From an uncultured Muribaculaceae bacterium (GTDB taxonomy: Bacteria > Bacteroidota > Bacteroidia > Bacteroidales > Muribaculaceae), in NCBI GenBank assembly GCA_910587075.1, contig CAJUKE010000001.1:124001-188000 (forward strand): a stretch of DNA of 64,000 bases, in the 5' to 3' direction. The translations under genes were made by a program, and so were the position numbers. Positions 18,161 to 25,302 of this stretch are shown one piece after another (position 1 is the stretch's first letter; every line of letters begins with the position of its first letter). Under the pieces are notes generated by a model. That model was not told the origin of the DNA and searched no databases. It saw nothing but the letters and a program-made list of their open reading frames with translations.

Positions 18161-18694
18161 ATGTCGATTATCAAATACATCGGTGAGCTGGCTCTTTTCA
18201 AGGCAATTGTCAACCGGTTTAAACGCGAACGGAATCAACACTTTCCAGACGGGAACAGCTTGAGTGGAAACGAAACGTATATTCCTCGATACGACGCCGA
18301 GCGCGAAGAAACCTTTCCAAAGCCCACGCACAGCGGCGCGCGGAACTCTGGTCGCACGCCATACTCGCCGACGGCCAACGCCCTCGACGATTACGGCGAA
18401 TACGATGATTATGACGCATATGAATTGGAGGAGCGCATATTGGACCTGGAAGGGCAGCTTGACGACTGCGATGAAATGTCGGACCACTACGACCTGCTAC
18501 AGGACGAGATAGACCGGCTCCAGAACCGCCTCGATGAAATAGAGGGCATCCCGTTTGACTCTGATTACGACCAAGATGGCGACCTATTAACCCCTACCAC
18601 CGGCACCGCGACCGACAACCTGCTCTTCGACTTCCCCCTCGACATCGACCTTGACGACCCCGACGACGAATACGCCGAAGAAGGCGACTGGTAA
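18161..18694 (+). CDS. Hypothetical acidic coiled-coil protein
   Basis: 177 residues, family not recognised. No signal peptide; the N-terminus (SIIKYIGELALFKAIVNRF) could form an amphipathic helix. A strong heptad region follows at about 88-127 (LEERILDLEGQLDDC, LQDEIDRLQNRLDEIE), and the last 45 residues are dominated by Asp and Glu, ending EEGDW. It is 54 bases after the LRR-transglutaminase gene on the same strand, which suggests but does not prove a joint role. Normal GC and codon use support a real gene. Confidence 0.6.
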   Translation: MSIIKYIGELALFKAIVNRFKRERNQHFPDGNSLSGNETYIPRYDAEREETFPKPTHSGARNSGRTPYSPTANALDDYGEYDDYDAYELEERILDLEGQLDDCDEMSDHYDLLQDEIDRLQNRLDEIEGIPFDSDYDQDGDLLTPTTGTATDNLLFDFPLDIDLDDPDDEYAEEGDW

Positions 18695-18716
18695 CCGCCT
18701 CCCCACCCCGTAAGTA

Positions 18717-19403
18717 TCACCTCATCCAATTAGGTGAAAGTGATTTGTAGGTATCAAGAAAGTGTTCATCTGATGGCAGGCAAATTGTGTCAATGAAATA
18801 CAGGTTGCCGTCTATTCCATGAAGTACATTGTTGGGCAATGCGTCAAAAATATCCACTTCGCCATTTGTGAAATATTCTCCATCTTGCTGTGGCATAAAA
18901 CCCATCAAGGCTAATGCCCCCGCAATTTCCTCAATAGTAGCCTCGCGGTCGGCACGAATAAATGGCTGAGATATGGCAGCACAAATTTTAGCATCTTGAT
19001 TCTCTGCAAAGCCATAAAGAGTATATTCGCAATCGGCGAAAAGGCTATTATGTATTTTCAATCGTTGAAAGAACGAATCAAGATTATCATCCGCATATCG
19101 AAAGTCGTTAAGCTTATAAACTACTTGGTTTACGACATCCATATAGACCTCATTCTCTGAACCTCGGTCAGAGAATTCGCCTAACATGCCGCGGTTTTCA
19201 ATCCAGCAGCCATTTTCGATAGCCCATTTTTTTAGTCCATTGATTTGGACTCCCTTGCAAGCCGTTGTTCCCGCAACTTCTTGAATTGCGCACGATATTC
19301 TTCGGGCTTCAGCGGCTGCTTTCGCCAATAGGCTATTGACGCTTTCTTTTTCTCTATCGATTCCTGATGATATCTTGTCATACTCCATTTTTTTATATAA
19401 CAA
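18717..19403 (-). CDS. Kinase-PolyVal-type protein kinase, probably frameshifted near its N-terminus
   Basis: The frame gives 228 residues, but only the part from about residue 56 looks like the family. Kinase marks there are a Gly-rich strand with lysine (GSENEVYMD, VVYKLND), a hinge-like ISQPFI, a catalytic-loop-like FDALPNNVL (D-x4-N) and FIDT in place of DFG. This matches the small kinase domain known from polyvalent proteins of phages and conjugative elements. The first 55 residues look like noise, while another frame (19232-19381) reads as a sensible charged helical peptide ending just before LKKWAIENG. One added base near 19237-19239 would join the two. The gene is AT-rich compared with its neighbours and lies beside a tRNA, which suggests transfer. 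Confidence 0.6.
   Translation of the reverse strand: MLYKKMEYDKISSGIDREKESVNSLLAKAAAEARRISCAIQEVAGTTACKGVQINGLKKWAIENGCWIENRGMLGEFSDRGSENEVYMDVVNQVVYKLNDFRYADDNLDSFFQRLKIHNSLFADCEYTLYGFAENQDAKICAAISQPFIRADREATIEEIAGALALMGFMPQQDGEYFTNGEVDIFDALPNNVLHGIDGNLYFIDTICLPSDEHFLDTYKSLSPNWMR
19232..19381 (-). pseudogene. 49-codon frame, likely true N-terminus of the polyvalent-type kinase
   Basis: Starts at the ATG at 19381 (MTRYHQESIEKKKAS) and ends ARESKSMD, then a stop inside ATGGACTAAAAAAATGG. If one base were present after ATGGA, the frame would continue into LKKWAIENGCW of the kinase. It could also be a separate small gene coupled to the kinase, but no start codon exists in the kinase frame at this point. 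Confidence 0.45.
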
Positions 19404-19447
19404 ATGAAGGCGGTGAATCGCTTCATCGCCTTCGCAGGTTTCATAAA

Positions 19448-19524
19448 TGGTGATCCGGCCGCGACTCGAACGCGGGACCGACTGCTTAGAAGGCAGTTGC
19501 TCTATCCAGCTGAGCTACCGGACC
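19448..19524 (-). tRNA. tRNA-Arg (anticodon TCT)
   Basis: On the minus strand the 7-bp acceptor stem pairs GGTCCGG with CCGGATC (one G-T pair). The D arm AGCTC...GAGC and anticodon stem ACTGC/GCAGT around loop CTTCTAA (anticodon TCT, reads AGA) are present, as are a T arm with GTTCGAGTC and an encoded CCA. A promoter lies at 19587-19617. Confidence 0.95.
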
Positions 19525-19586
19525 ATTATGCAGTAAACATACTCGCCGTATTCCTGTATAATACTCGCAGATGGTTCTTGCGGGTG

Positions 19587-19617
19587 CAAAGTTACCGAAT
19601 TTCGGCCAACTTTGCAA
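19587..19617 (-). promoter_or_regulatory. Promoter of tRNA-Arg
   Basis: On the minus strand, TTG (19617-19615), a 20-base spacer and TAACTTTG (19594-19587) match the Bacteroidetes -33/-7 consensus. The tRNA begins 63 bases downstream. Confidence 0.65.
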
Positions 19618-19817
19618 TTTGTTTGTCGAGAATTTCAACAACCTTCGGCCATAGTGGGTAAACAATTGCATAAACAATCGCGTAATTAGCGCTTCAAAAA
19701 CAACGAATGCGGCACCTCTCTGGCAACACCCTGCGCCTCCCCAATGGCGCTCTTCAACGCTTAAAGGGCAACTCCCGCGGCGCCCTAAAGGAGTGTTTTC
19801 GTAAAATGAAGCGAAGG

Positions 19818-20711
19818 TCAGCGACGGAGTGAGGCCGGGAGCTGCGCGAGATGGTCGGCCATCAGGGTGCGTGTAGCGGCGCTCACCGGCACAAGGGGGA
19901 GGCGGAGCGTCTCCCCTATCAGGCCCATAACGCTCAGCAGTCCCTTGATGCCTGAGGGGTTCCCTTCGAGGAAAATGTCGCGGTAGAGAGGCTGCATAGG
20001 GCGGTCTATGGCCGCGGCCTTGTCGAAATTATGACTTATGGCCTGGCGGGTCATCTCGGAGAAGGAACCGGGGAGAGCGTTGCCGATTACCGAAATCACA
20101 CCTTCAGCCCCCATGGCCGCGAGGGGAAGGCAAAGCGCGTCGTCACCACTGACAACGCGGAAACCGGCGGGTTTGCGCTCAATTATCTCGCGTATCTGCC
20201 CGATGCGACCCGATGCTTCCTTCACGCCGATCACCTTGCCGGGAAACTCCTCGGCGAGGCGGAGCGTTGTCGCGGCCTCCATATTGGTGCCGGTGCGCGA
20301 AGGCACGTTGTAGAGTACCACAGGGAGTGGCGACGCTTCGGCCACGGCCTTGAAATGGCGATAAATACCCTCCTGCGATGGGCGGTTGTAGTATGGGACT
20401 ACCGAAAGTATGGCCCCGTAGCCGCTGAGGTCGGCCTCGCGGAGCGAACGGCATAAAGGCGCGGTCGCGTTCGAGCTCATACCGACGACGAGGGGCACGC
20501 GGTCGGAAGCATGTTCGGCCACGAAGCGGATTACCTCGGCCCGCTCGGCCTCGGAGAGGGTCACGGCCTCGCCCGTGGTGCCGAGGACGACGATATACTC
20601 CACACCCCCGTCGATTTGATAATCGACAAGACGCGCAAGCGCCTCGAAATCGACACTATAATCATCTTTGAACGGGGTCACGAGCGCCACGCCGGTTCCT
20701 TTAATATCCAT
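19818..20711 (-). CDS. dapA: 4-hydroxy-tetrahydrodipicolinate synthase
   Basis: 297 residues. It condenses pyruvate with aspartate semialdehyde in the lysine / diaminopimelate pathway, in the cytosol as a TIM barrel. It starts GTGVALVTPFKDDYSVDFEAL and has VLGTTGEAVTLSEAER, the tyrosine of LYNVPSRTG (about 133) and the Schiff-base lysine of GVKEASG (about 163). It is a single gene with its own promoter; a -7 box TAACTTTG lies at 20749-20742 on the same strand. Downstream towards the tRNA there are 293 bases without a gene. Confidence 0.96.
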   Translation of the reverse strand: MDIKGTGVALVTPFKDDYSVDFEALARLVDYQIDGGVEYIVVLGTTGEAVTLSEAERAEVIRFVAEHASDRVPLVVGMSSNATAPLCRSLREADLSGYGAILSVVPYYNRPSQEGIYRHFKAVAEASPLPVVLYNVPSRTGTNMEAATTLRLAEEFPGKVIGVKEASGRIGQIREIIERKPAGFRVVSGDDALCLPLAAMGAEGVISVIGNALPGSFSEMTRQAISHNFDKAAAIDRPMQPLYRDIFLEGNPSGIKGLLSVMGLIGETLRLPLVPVSAATRTLMADHLAQLPASLRR

Positions 20712-20741
20712 CGTCAGTATTTATTGGGTGAAATGTTTGCG

Positions 20742-20770
20742 CAAAGTTACAAATTTCCCCCGAACAACAA
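20742..20770 (-). promoter_or_regulatory. Putative promoter of dapA
   Basis: On the minus strand TTG (20770-20768), an 18-base spacer and TAACTTTG (20749-20742) stand 31 bases before the start codon. Confidence 0.55.
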
Positions 20771-20931
20771 TACCATTATCGCCTCAATCAACATCGCGTC
20801 GTTTATTAAATAAAAATGTTAAAGAAATATGGACTATGCCGAACTAAATAGCCACGAATTCCGTTATAAGGTCAGACGAAGGAAGAGCCGCGGGCCCTTC
20901 CGCCACACTAACAACAAAAACAACACAAGAT

Positions 20932-21246
20932 ATGAACGACTTTCAGGAAATAATCAACTCAGCAAAACCCACCCTTGTCGACTTCTTCGCCACCTGGTGC
21001 GGCCCCTGCAAGATGCAGGCCCCCATCCTCGACAAAGTGAAGCAGAACGTGGGCGACAAGGGCACAATCGTCAAAGTCGACATCGATAAGAATTCCGAAC
21101 TCGCCGCCCGCTACCGCGTGCAGTCAGTCCCCACCCTGATCCTTTTCAAGGATGGCGAGCCCGTATGGCGCACCGTGGGCGTGCAGCAGGAGCAGCTCCT
21201 TACCGACAAGATTTTGGAGCACGTCGGTACCAAGAGCGACGAATAA
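20932..21246 (+). CDS. trxA: Thioredoxin
   Basis: 104 residues, the usual thioredoxin length, without signal peptide, so cytosolic. The active site is WCGPCK (Cys 23 and Cys 26), preceded by TLVDFFATW; the cis-proline stands in SVPTLILFKDGE. It reduces disulphides using thioredoxin reductase, which is not encoded in the window. Transcribed away from dapA. The start at 20932 follows an A-rich leader (acaacaaaaacaacacaag), as is common for weak Bacteroidetes ribosome binding sites. Confidence 0.95.
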   Translation: MNDFQEIINSAKPTLVDFFATWCGPCKMQAPILDKVKQNVGDKGTIVKVDIDKNSELAARYRVQSVPTLILFKDGEPVWRTVGVQQEQLLTDKILEHVGTKSDE

Positions 21247-21435
21247 CCCACCCCCTGACGCAGAAAACATATCTGACATCAACTTACATACATCAAAACG
21301 CACATCAAGCACTTACCGCGCCGGGCACCTCATTCCCGACGCGGTAATGCCATAGACGCATGCGCGTTTTGCGAGTAAAACCACTGTCGGCTCACAAAAT
21401 CATCCCCGCGATGCGACTGAAGCGATTTTTTTGCG

Positions 21436-21443
21436 TAACTTTG
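21436..21443 (+). promoter_or_regulatory. Bacteroidetes -7 element before the phosphatase gene
   Basis: taactttg matches TAnnTTTG and lies 93 bases before the ATG at 21536. It falls inside the longer alternative frame that begins at 21431, which argues for the shorter start. Confidence 0.5.
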
Positions 21444-21535
21444 CGAAGCGACACGATCGCCTACTCCCACTGACACCAACAACCGCCGGCCCCCTCCCCC
21501 TCTCCGCGGCCAGCGATCATCCAATCAGGTACCTT

Positions 21536-22288
21536 ATGTTCAACTTCTTCAAGAAAAAGAAATCCGAGCCGGTAGAGCTCTTTTTCCATACCGACATCCA
21601 CTGCCATCTGGTGCCCGGAATTGACGACGGCCAGAAAGAAGCGGTGCCTGCCGCCGAACTTGTGGCCCGCGAATACGCCTGGGGTATTCGCCGCATAATC
21701 ACCACGCCCCACGTCACCCAGGACACGTTCGAGAATACCCCGGATACAATAGGCAACGCGTTCGAGAAACTCCGCGCCGCCGTCGAGGCCAACGGAACCG
21801 ACATCGAGCTGCTCCATTCAGCCGAGTACCGTATCGACGGGTTCTTCCAGGCACAACTCGAAGCGGGCAACGTAAACCCGATGCCAAACAACTACCTCCT
21901 GGTGGAGAACTCCTTCGTGCAGGAAGCGTGGCACCTCGACGAGTTCCTTTTCGACCTGAAACTTAAAGGGTTCCGCCCTATCCTCGCCCACCCCGAGCGC
22001 TACACCTACTACCACGGCAAACGCCAGCGATACGAGCAGCTCCACAACGCCGGAACTCTCTTCCAGGTGAACCTCCTCAGCCTCGCCGGACACTACGGCA
22101 AGGATGTGAAGCATATGGCCGAATACCTCGTGGAGAACAATATGGTCGATTTCCTCGGCTCCGATATGCACAACCTCAACCATTGCGAGGCCATTGAAGC
22201 CTACATCGGCTCGAAGGATTACAAGCGCCACGCCGCACATCTGGCGCCGCGCATCCTCAACGACACCGCCTTCCTACCCAACCCCTGA
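21536..22288 (+). CDS. CpsB/CapC-family PHP tyrosine-protein phosphatase
   Basis: 250 residues from the ATG at 21536; a TTG-started frame from 21431 would overlap the promoter. The PHP metal-binding fold is marked by HTDIHCHLVPGIDDG (His 18, 22 and 24), TPHVTQ, LLHSAEYRID, ILAHPERY and LGSDMHNL. These metal-dependent phosphatases (YwqE/CpsB type) remove phosphate from tyrosine kinases that control capsule or exopolysaccharide synthesis. No capsule kinase lies beside it here; it stands alone between trxA and a terminator shared with cydB. The short N-terminus MFNFFKKKK is basic and amphipathic and could touch the membrane. Confidence 0.88.
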   Translation: MFNFFKKKKSEPVELFFHTDIHCHLVPGIDDGQKEAVPAAELVAREYAWGIRRIITTPHVTQDTFENTPDTIGNAFEKLRAAVEANGTDIELLHSAEYRIDGFFQAQLEAGNVNPMPNNYLLVENSFVQEAWHLDEFLFDLKLKGFRPILAHPERYTYYHGKRQRYEQLHNAGTLFQVNLLSLAGHYGKDVKHMAEYLVENNMVDFLGSDMHNLNHCEAIEAYIGSKDYKRHAAHLAPRILNDTAFLPNP

Positions 22289-22314
22289 CCCATCACCCTC
22301 CCAACGCATAGAAT

Positions 22315-22365
22315 AAATGCCGGAGATTCCGCCCAGCGCGAACTGGATTGGAATCTCCGGCATTT
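22315..22365. terminator. Bidirectional intrinsic terminator
   Basis: A perfect 16-bp stem (22315-22330 with 22350-22365) has A residues on one side and T residues on the other, between the convergent phosphatase and cydB genes. Confidence 0.85.
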
Positions 22366-22403
22366 CATATCGGTTGGTACGCCCTAAGGGGCATACCGTA
22401 GAA

Positions 22404-23549
22404 TCAATAGTTGTGGTCGGTGGAGCGCATCTCGGCGTCGGTCACAGGGGGATTGGTCATCTTATGCCATACATAGGCAATGTAGCCAATCACCACGGGG
22501 AGGAGCAGCGTCACCCACGACATAACAGTGAGGGTGAACTCGGTCGACGAGCTGTTGGCAATCGTCAGCGAGCAGTCGGGGTTCGAAACCGAAGGGAGGT
22601 AGGCGGTATTGTTGTAGCCGCTCACGCAGAAGAGGCAGGTAACAACCACCACCACACCAATCCCGGCCCACCAGAAAGCGGCGCCGCGGAAGCAGGGATC
22701 GAGCGCGCCGCGAACAACGCCGTAGAGCACCGCGAGCACACCGATAAGGAACAGGGCGCCGACCCACCACATCTCAACCATATTGAGGAGATACTTGTAG
22801 GGAACCTCCACAAAATGGCCGGTAGCGGCATCGTAGCTGTAGCCGTTGGCGGTGAAAAGCACGCCGAGGAATGCCAGGAACAGCGCCACGAAGATAACGC
22901 CGTTGACGAGCACGCGCTTGCGGCACAGCTTGCCAAAAGCCTCGTCGGAGGGATCTTTCACATTGCGGTAGAGGAAGAGCACGCCGAGTGTGCGGGCCAG
23001 GAAGTAAACGGCGAAACCGAGCACGAGCGGGCGCCAGGAGCAAATCTGCTCAAGGCCATGGCTATCGTTCCACACGGAAATCACCGGCGACCCGGCATCG
23101 AGGATGCTGTGGCGCGAAATGAAGAACTCAGCGCCGAAGAACTGCATCGCGACGGCGACACCCAGCAGCACGCATCCTACGAATCCGTTGATCCAAAGGA
23201 ACATATCGTAGGTACGGCGACCAAAGATGTTGGCCGGTTTTGAGCGGAACTCATAGCTGACGGCCTGCAGGATGAAGCTGAACAGAATCAGCATCCAGAG
23301 CCAATAGGCACCGCCGAAACTCGTCGAATAGTAGAGGGGGAACGAGGCGAAGAAAGCACCGCCAAACGTTACGAGAGTGGTGAACGTGAGCTCCCACTTA
23401 CGACCGAGAACGTTTACATACAGGCGCTTGCGCTCCTCATTCTCAGCCGACCAAATCATTGTCTGCCCCCCCTGCACAAAGAGAAGGAACACCAGGAGTC
23501 CGCCAAGCAGCGAGATGACGAACCACCAATAAATCTGTAATGCTTCCAT
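22404..23549 (-). CDS. cydB: Cytochrome bd ubiquinol oxidase subunit II
   Basis: 381 residues with about nine membrane helices. It begins MEALQIYWWFVISLLGGLLV followed by LFVQGGQTM, the usual CydB start. With CydA it forms the high-oxygen-affinity bd quinol oxidase of the inner membrane, which reduces O2 to water without pumping protons and lets many gut Bacteroidales respire at nanomolar oxygen. It follows cydA after 22 bases in one operon and ends at a strong bidirectional terminator. I could not find a CydX-like small gene. Confidence 0.95.
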   Translation of the reverse strand: MEALQIYWWFVISLLGGLLVFLLFVQGGQTMIWSAENEERKRLYVNVLGRKWELTFTTLVTFGGAFFASFPLYYSTSFGGAYWLWMLILFSFILQAVSYEFRSKPANIFGRRTYDMFLWINGFVGCVLLGVAVAMQFFGAEFFISRHSILDAGSPVISVWNDSHGLEQICSWRPLVLGFAVYFLARTLGVLFLYRNVKDPSDEAFGKLCRKRVLVNGVIFVALFLAFLGVLFTANGYSYDAATGHFVEVPYKYLLNMVEMWWVGALFLIGVLAVLYGVVRGALDPCFRGAAFWWAGIGVVVVVTCLFCVSGYNNTAYLPSVSNPDCSLTIANSSSTEFTLTVMSWVTLLLPVVIGYIAYVWHKMTNPPVTDAEMRSTDHNY

Positions 23550-23571
23550 AATGGTTTATGCTTTGGGAGGA

Positions 23572-25143
23572 TTAATGTTTGTCGTCGGAAAGGATGTCGC
23601 GCTTCGATGCCTTTTTGATTTCCTTGCAGAGAATCGACACCTCGGCGGTGAGAAGGCATGCGAACACTATCGCGAACAGCCAGAAGGTGAGTTTAACCGA
23701 CCCGGCGGAAATCGAGCTGACGGCGGCGCGGGTGGGAAGAAGCCCCTCGATCACCCAAGGCTGACGGCCCACCTCGGCAACAACCCATCCGGCCTCGGAA
23801 GCGATCCACACGAGGGGTATGGTCAGCACTCCGAAGAAGAGCACCCAGCGGTTCTCAAGATGCACCGGCTTGCGGTAGCTCAGGAACAGCATCACCAGGA
23901 AGAAGAGCAGGAAGTAGCCGCCGCAGATCACCATGACGCGGAACGCGTAGAAAGTGACTGCAACGGGGGGAACGGCCTCGTCGGGATTGTCGAGATAGCC
24001 GTAACCGAAATACTGGAAATCAGCTTTGAGGCGCTTCACAGCCTCGTCCATCGCGGCATTGTCGCCGGCTTTCGAGGCGGCGTCGTAATCGCGGAGCGCC
24101 TGCTGTGCGGCCTGGCCGCGCTCGATGCGCTCGCAGTAGCTCACGGTGCGTATGGTGTCGCCGTTCTCGTCAAGCTCGATGCCGTCGATAAGGTCATTGA
24201 TTCCGGGGATAAAGGCGTCCATATCATGCTTGGCAAGAATGGAGAGCGCTTTGGGAATCTCGATTTCGAAAAGCATCGCGTCCTTGCCGTCGGTACGCTC
24301 CTTTGAGGGATCGAGCACGCCGATGCCGACAAGCCCCTGCCCCTTGGAGCCATTGTAAAGCCCCTCCATAGCGGCGAGCTTCATAGGCTGCACGCGCGAA
24401 ACCTCGACAGCGGAGCCGTCGCCGGTCCACATTGTCAGCACGATGCCTACCAGGCCAACCCAGGAAGCGATTTTCAACGAATCCTTGGCGAATTCAACGT
24501 TGCTCTTCTTGAAGAGGAACCAGCAGCTCACGCCAACTACGAATCCGGCGCCGAGCACCCACCCGCTGAGCACGGTGTGGAAGAACTTGTTGAGCGCCAC
24601 GGGCGACAGAGCGACATCGGCAAACGACACCATGACGTTGCGCATCTGGGCGGGATCGAATTCCATACCCGCGGGATACTGCATCCACGCGTTGGCAACG
24701 AGAATCCAAAAAGCCGAAAGGCAGATACCCACCGCGGTCAGCCAGGTTGATGCCAGATGAAAGCCGGGGCTCACCCTCTTCCAGCCGAAGAACATGACGG
24801 CGATAAAAGTAGATTCGAGGAAGAACGCGGCAATACCCTCGATCGCGAGAGGCGCTCCGAAAATATCGCCGACAAACCAGGAGTAGTTGGACCAGTTGGT
24901 GCCGAACTCAAACTCCAGAATGATGCCAGTGGCAACGCCGCAGGCGAAATTGATACCGAACAGAAGCATCCAAAACTTGGCCAGGCGCTTCCAGCGTTCG
25001 TTTTTGGTTTTGTAATAGATTGTCTCCATTATGCCCACGATAAGCGACAGGCCGATCGAAAGGGGCACAAAGAGCCAGTGGACTATGGCGGTGAGGGCGA
25101 ATTGCCATCGCGACCAGTCGACAGTACTCAGTAAGTCATCCAT
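23572..25143 (-). CDS. cydA: Cytochrome bd ubiquinol oxidase subunit I
   Basis: 523 residues. The N-terminus WSRWQFALTAIVHWLFVPL places His 22 where the heme b595 ligand is expected. Other family marks are ESTFIAVMFFGW, GDGSAVEVSRVQPMK, and VGRQPWVIEGLLPT, the conserved GRQPW of the quinol-side region. A long periplasmic Q-loop (about 255-385) is present between them. It is the catalytic subunit with hemes b558, b595 and d. First gene of the cydAB operon; 48 bases beyond its start the sequence is AT-rich, but I cannot name a firm promoter. Confidence 0.96.
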   Translation of the reverse strand: MDDLLSTVDWSRWQFALTAIVHWLFVPLSIGLSLIVGIMETIYYKTKNERWKRLAKFWMLLFGINFACGVATGIILEFEFGTNWSNYSWFVGDIFGAPLAIEGIAAFFLESTFIAVMFFGWKRVSPGFHLASTWLTAVGICLSAFWILVANAWMQYPAGMEFDPAQMRNVMVSFADVALSPVALNKFFHTVLSGWVLGAGFVVGVSCWFLFKKSNVEFAKDSLKIASWVGLVGIVLTMWTGDGSAVEVSRVQPMKLAAMEGLYNGSKGQGLVGIGVLDPSKERTDGKDAMLFEIEIPKALSILAKHDMDAFIPGINDLIDGIELDENGDTIRTVSYCERIERGQAAQQALRDYDAASKAGDNAAMDEAVKRLKADFQYFGYGYLDNPDEAVPPVAVTFYAFRVMVICGGYFLLFFLVMLFLSYRKPVHLENRWVLFFGVLTIPLVWIASEAGWVVAEVGRQPWVIEGLLPTRAAVSSISAGSVKLTFWLFAIVFACLLTAEVSILCKEIKKASKRDILSDDKH

Positions 25144-25250
25144 TGGTTTTAAGGTTATAAGGTAAGGAAAAGAACGTTAGTGAAACATCTCGGCAGTTAA
25201 GTAACCACAAGACCGCGAATCAATCGGCAGGTTACCTATTGAAAAACAAA

Positions 25251-25278
25251 GGCGCCCCGCTCTTGGGGGCGGGGCGCC
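25251..25278 (-). terminator. Intrinsic terminator of the carboxyltransferase gene
   Basis: A 10-bp GC stem (25251-25260 with 25269-25278) lies 24 bases beyond the stop. On the minus strand it is followed by ctttgtttttc, a T-rich tail. Confidence 0.8.
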
Positions 25279-25302
25279 TCGTTAAAAAAGCATAATCTGA
25301 GA

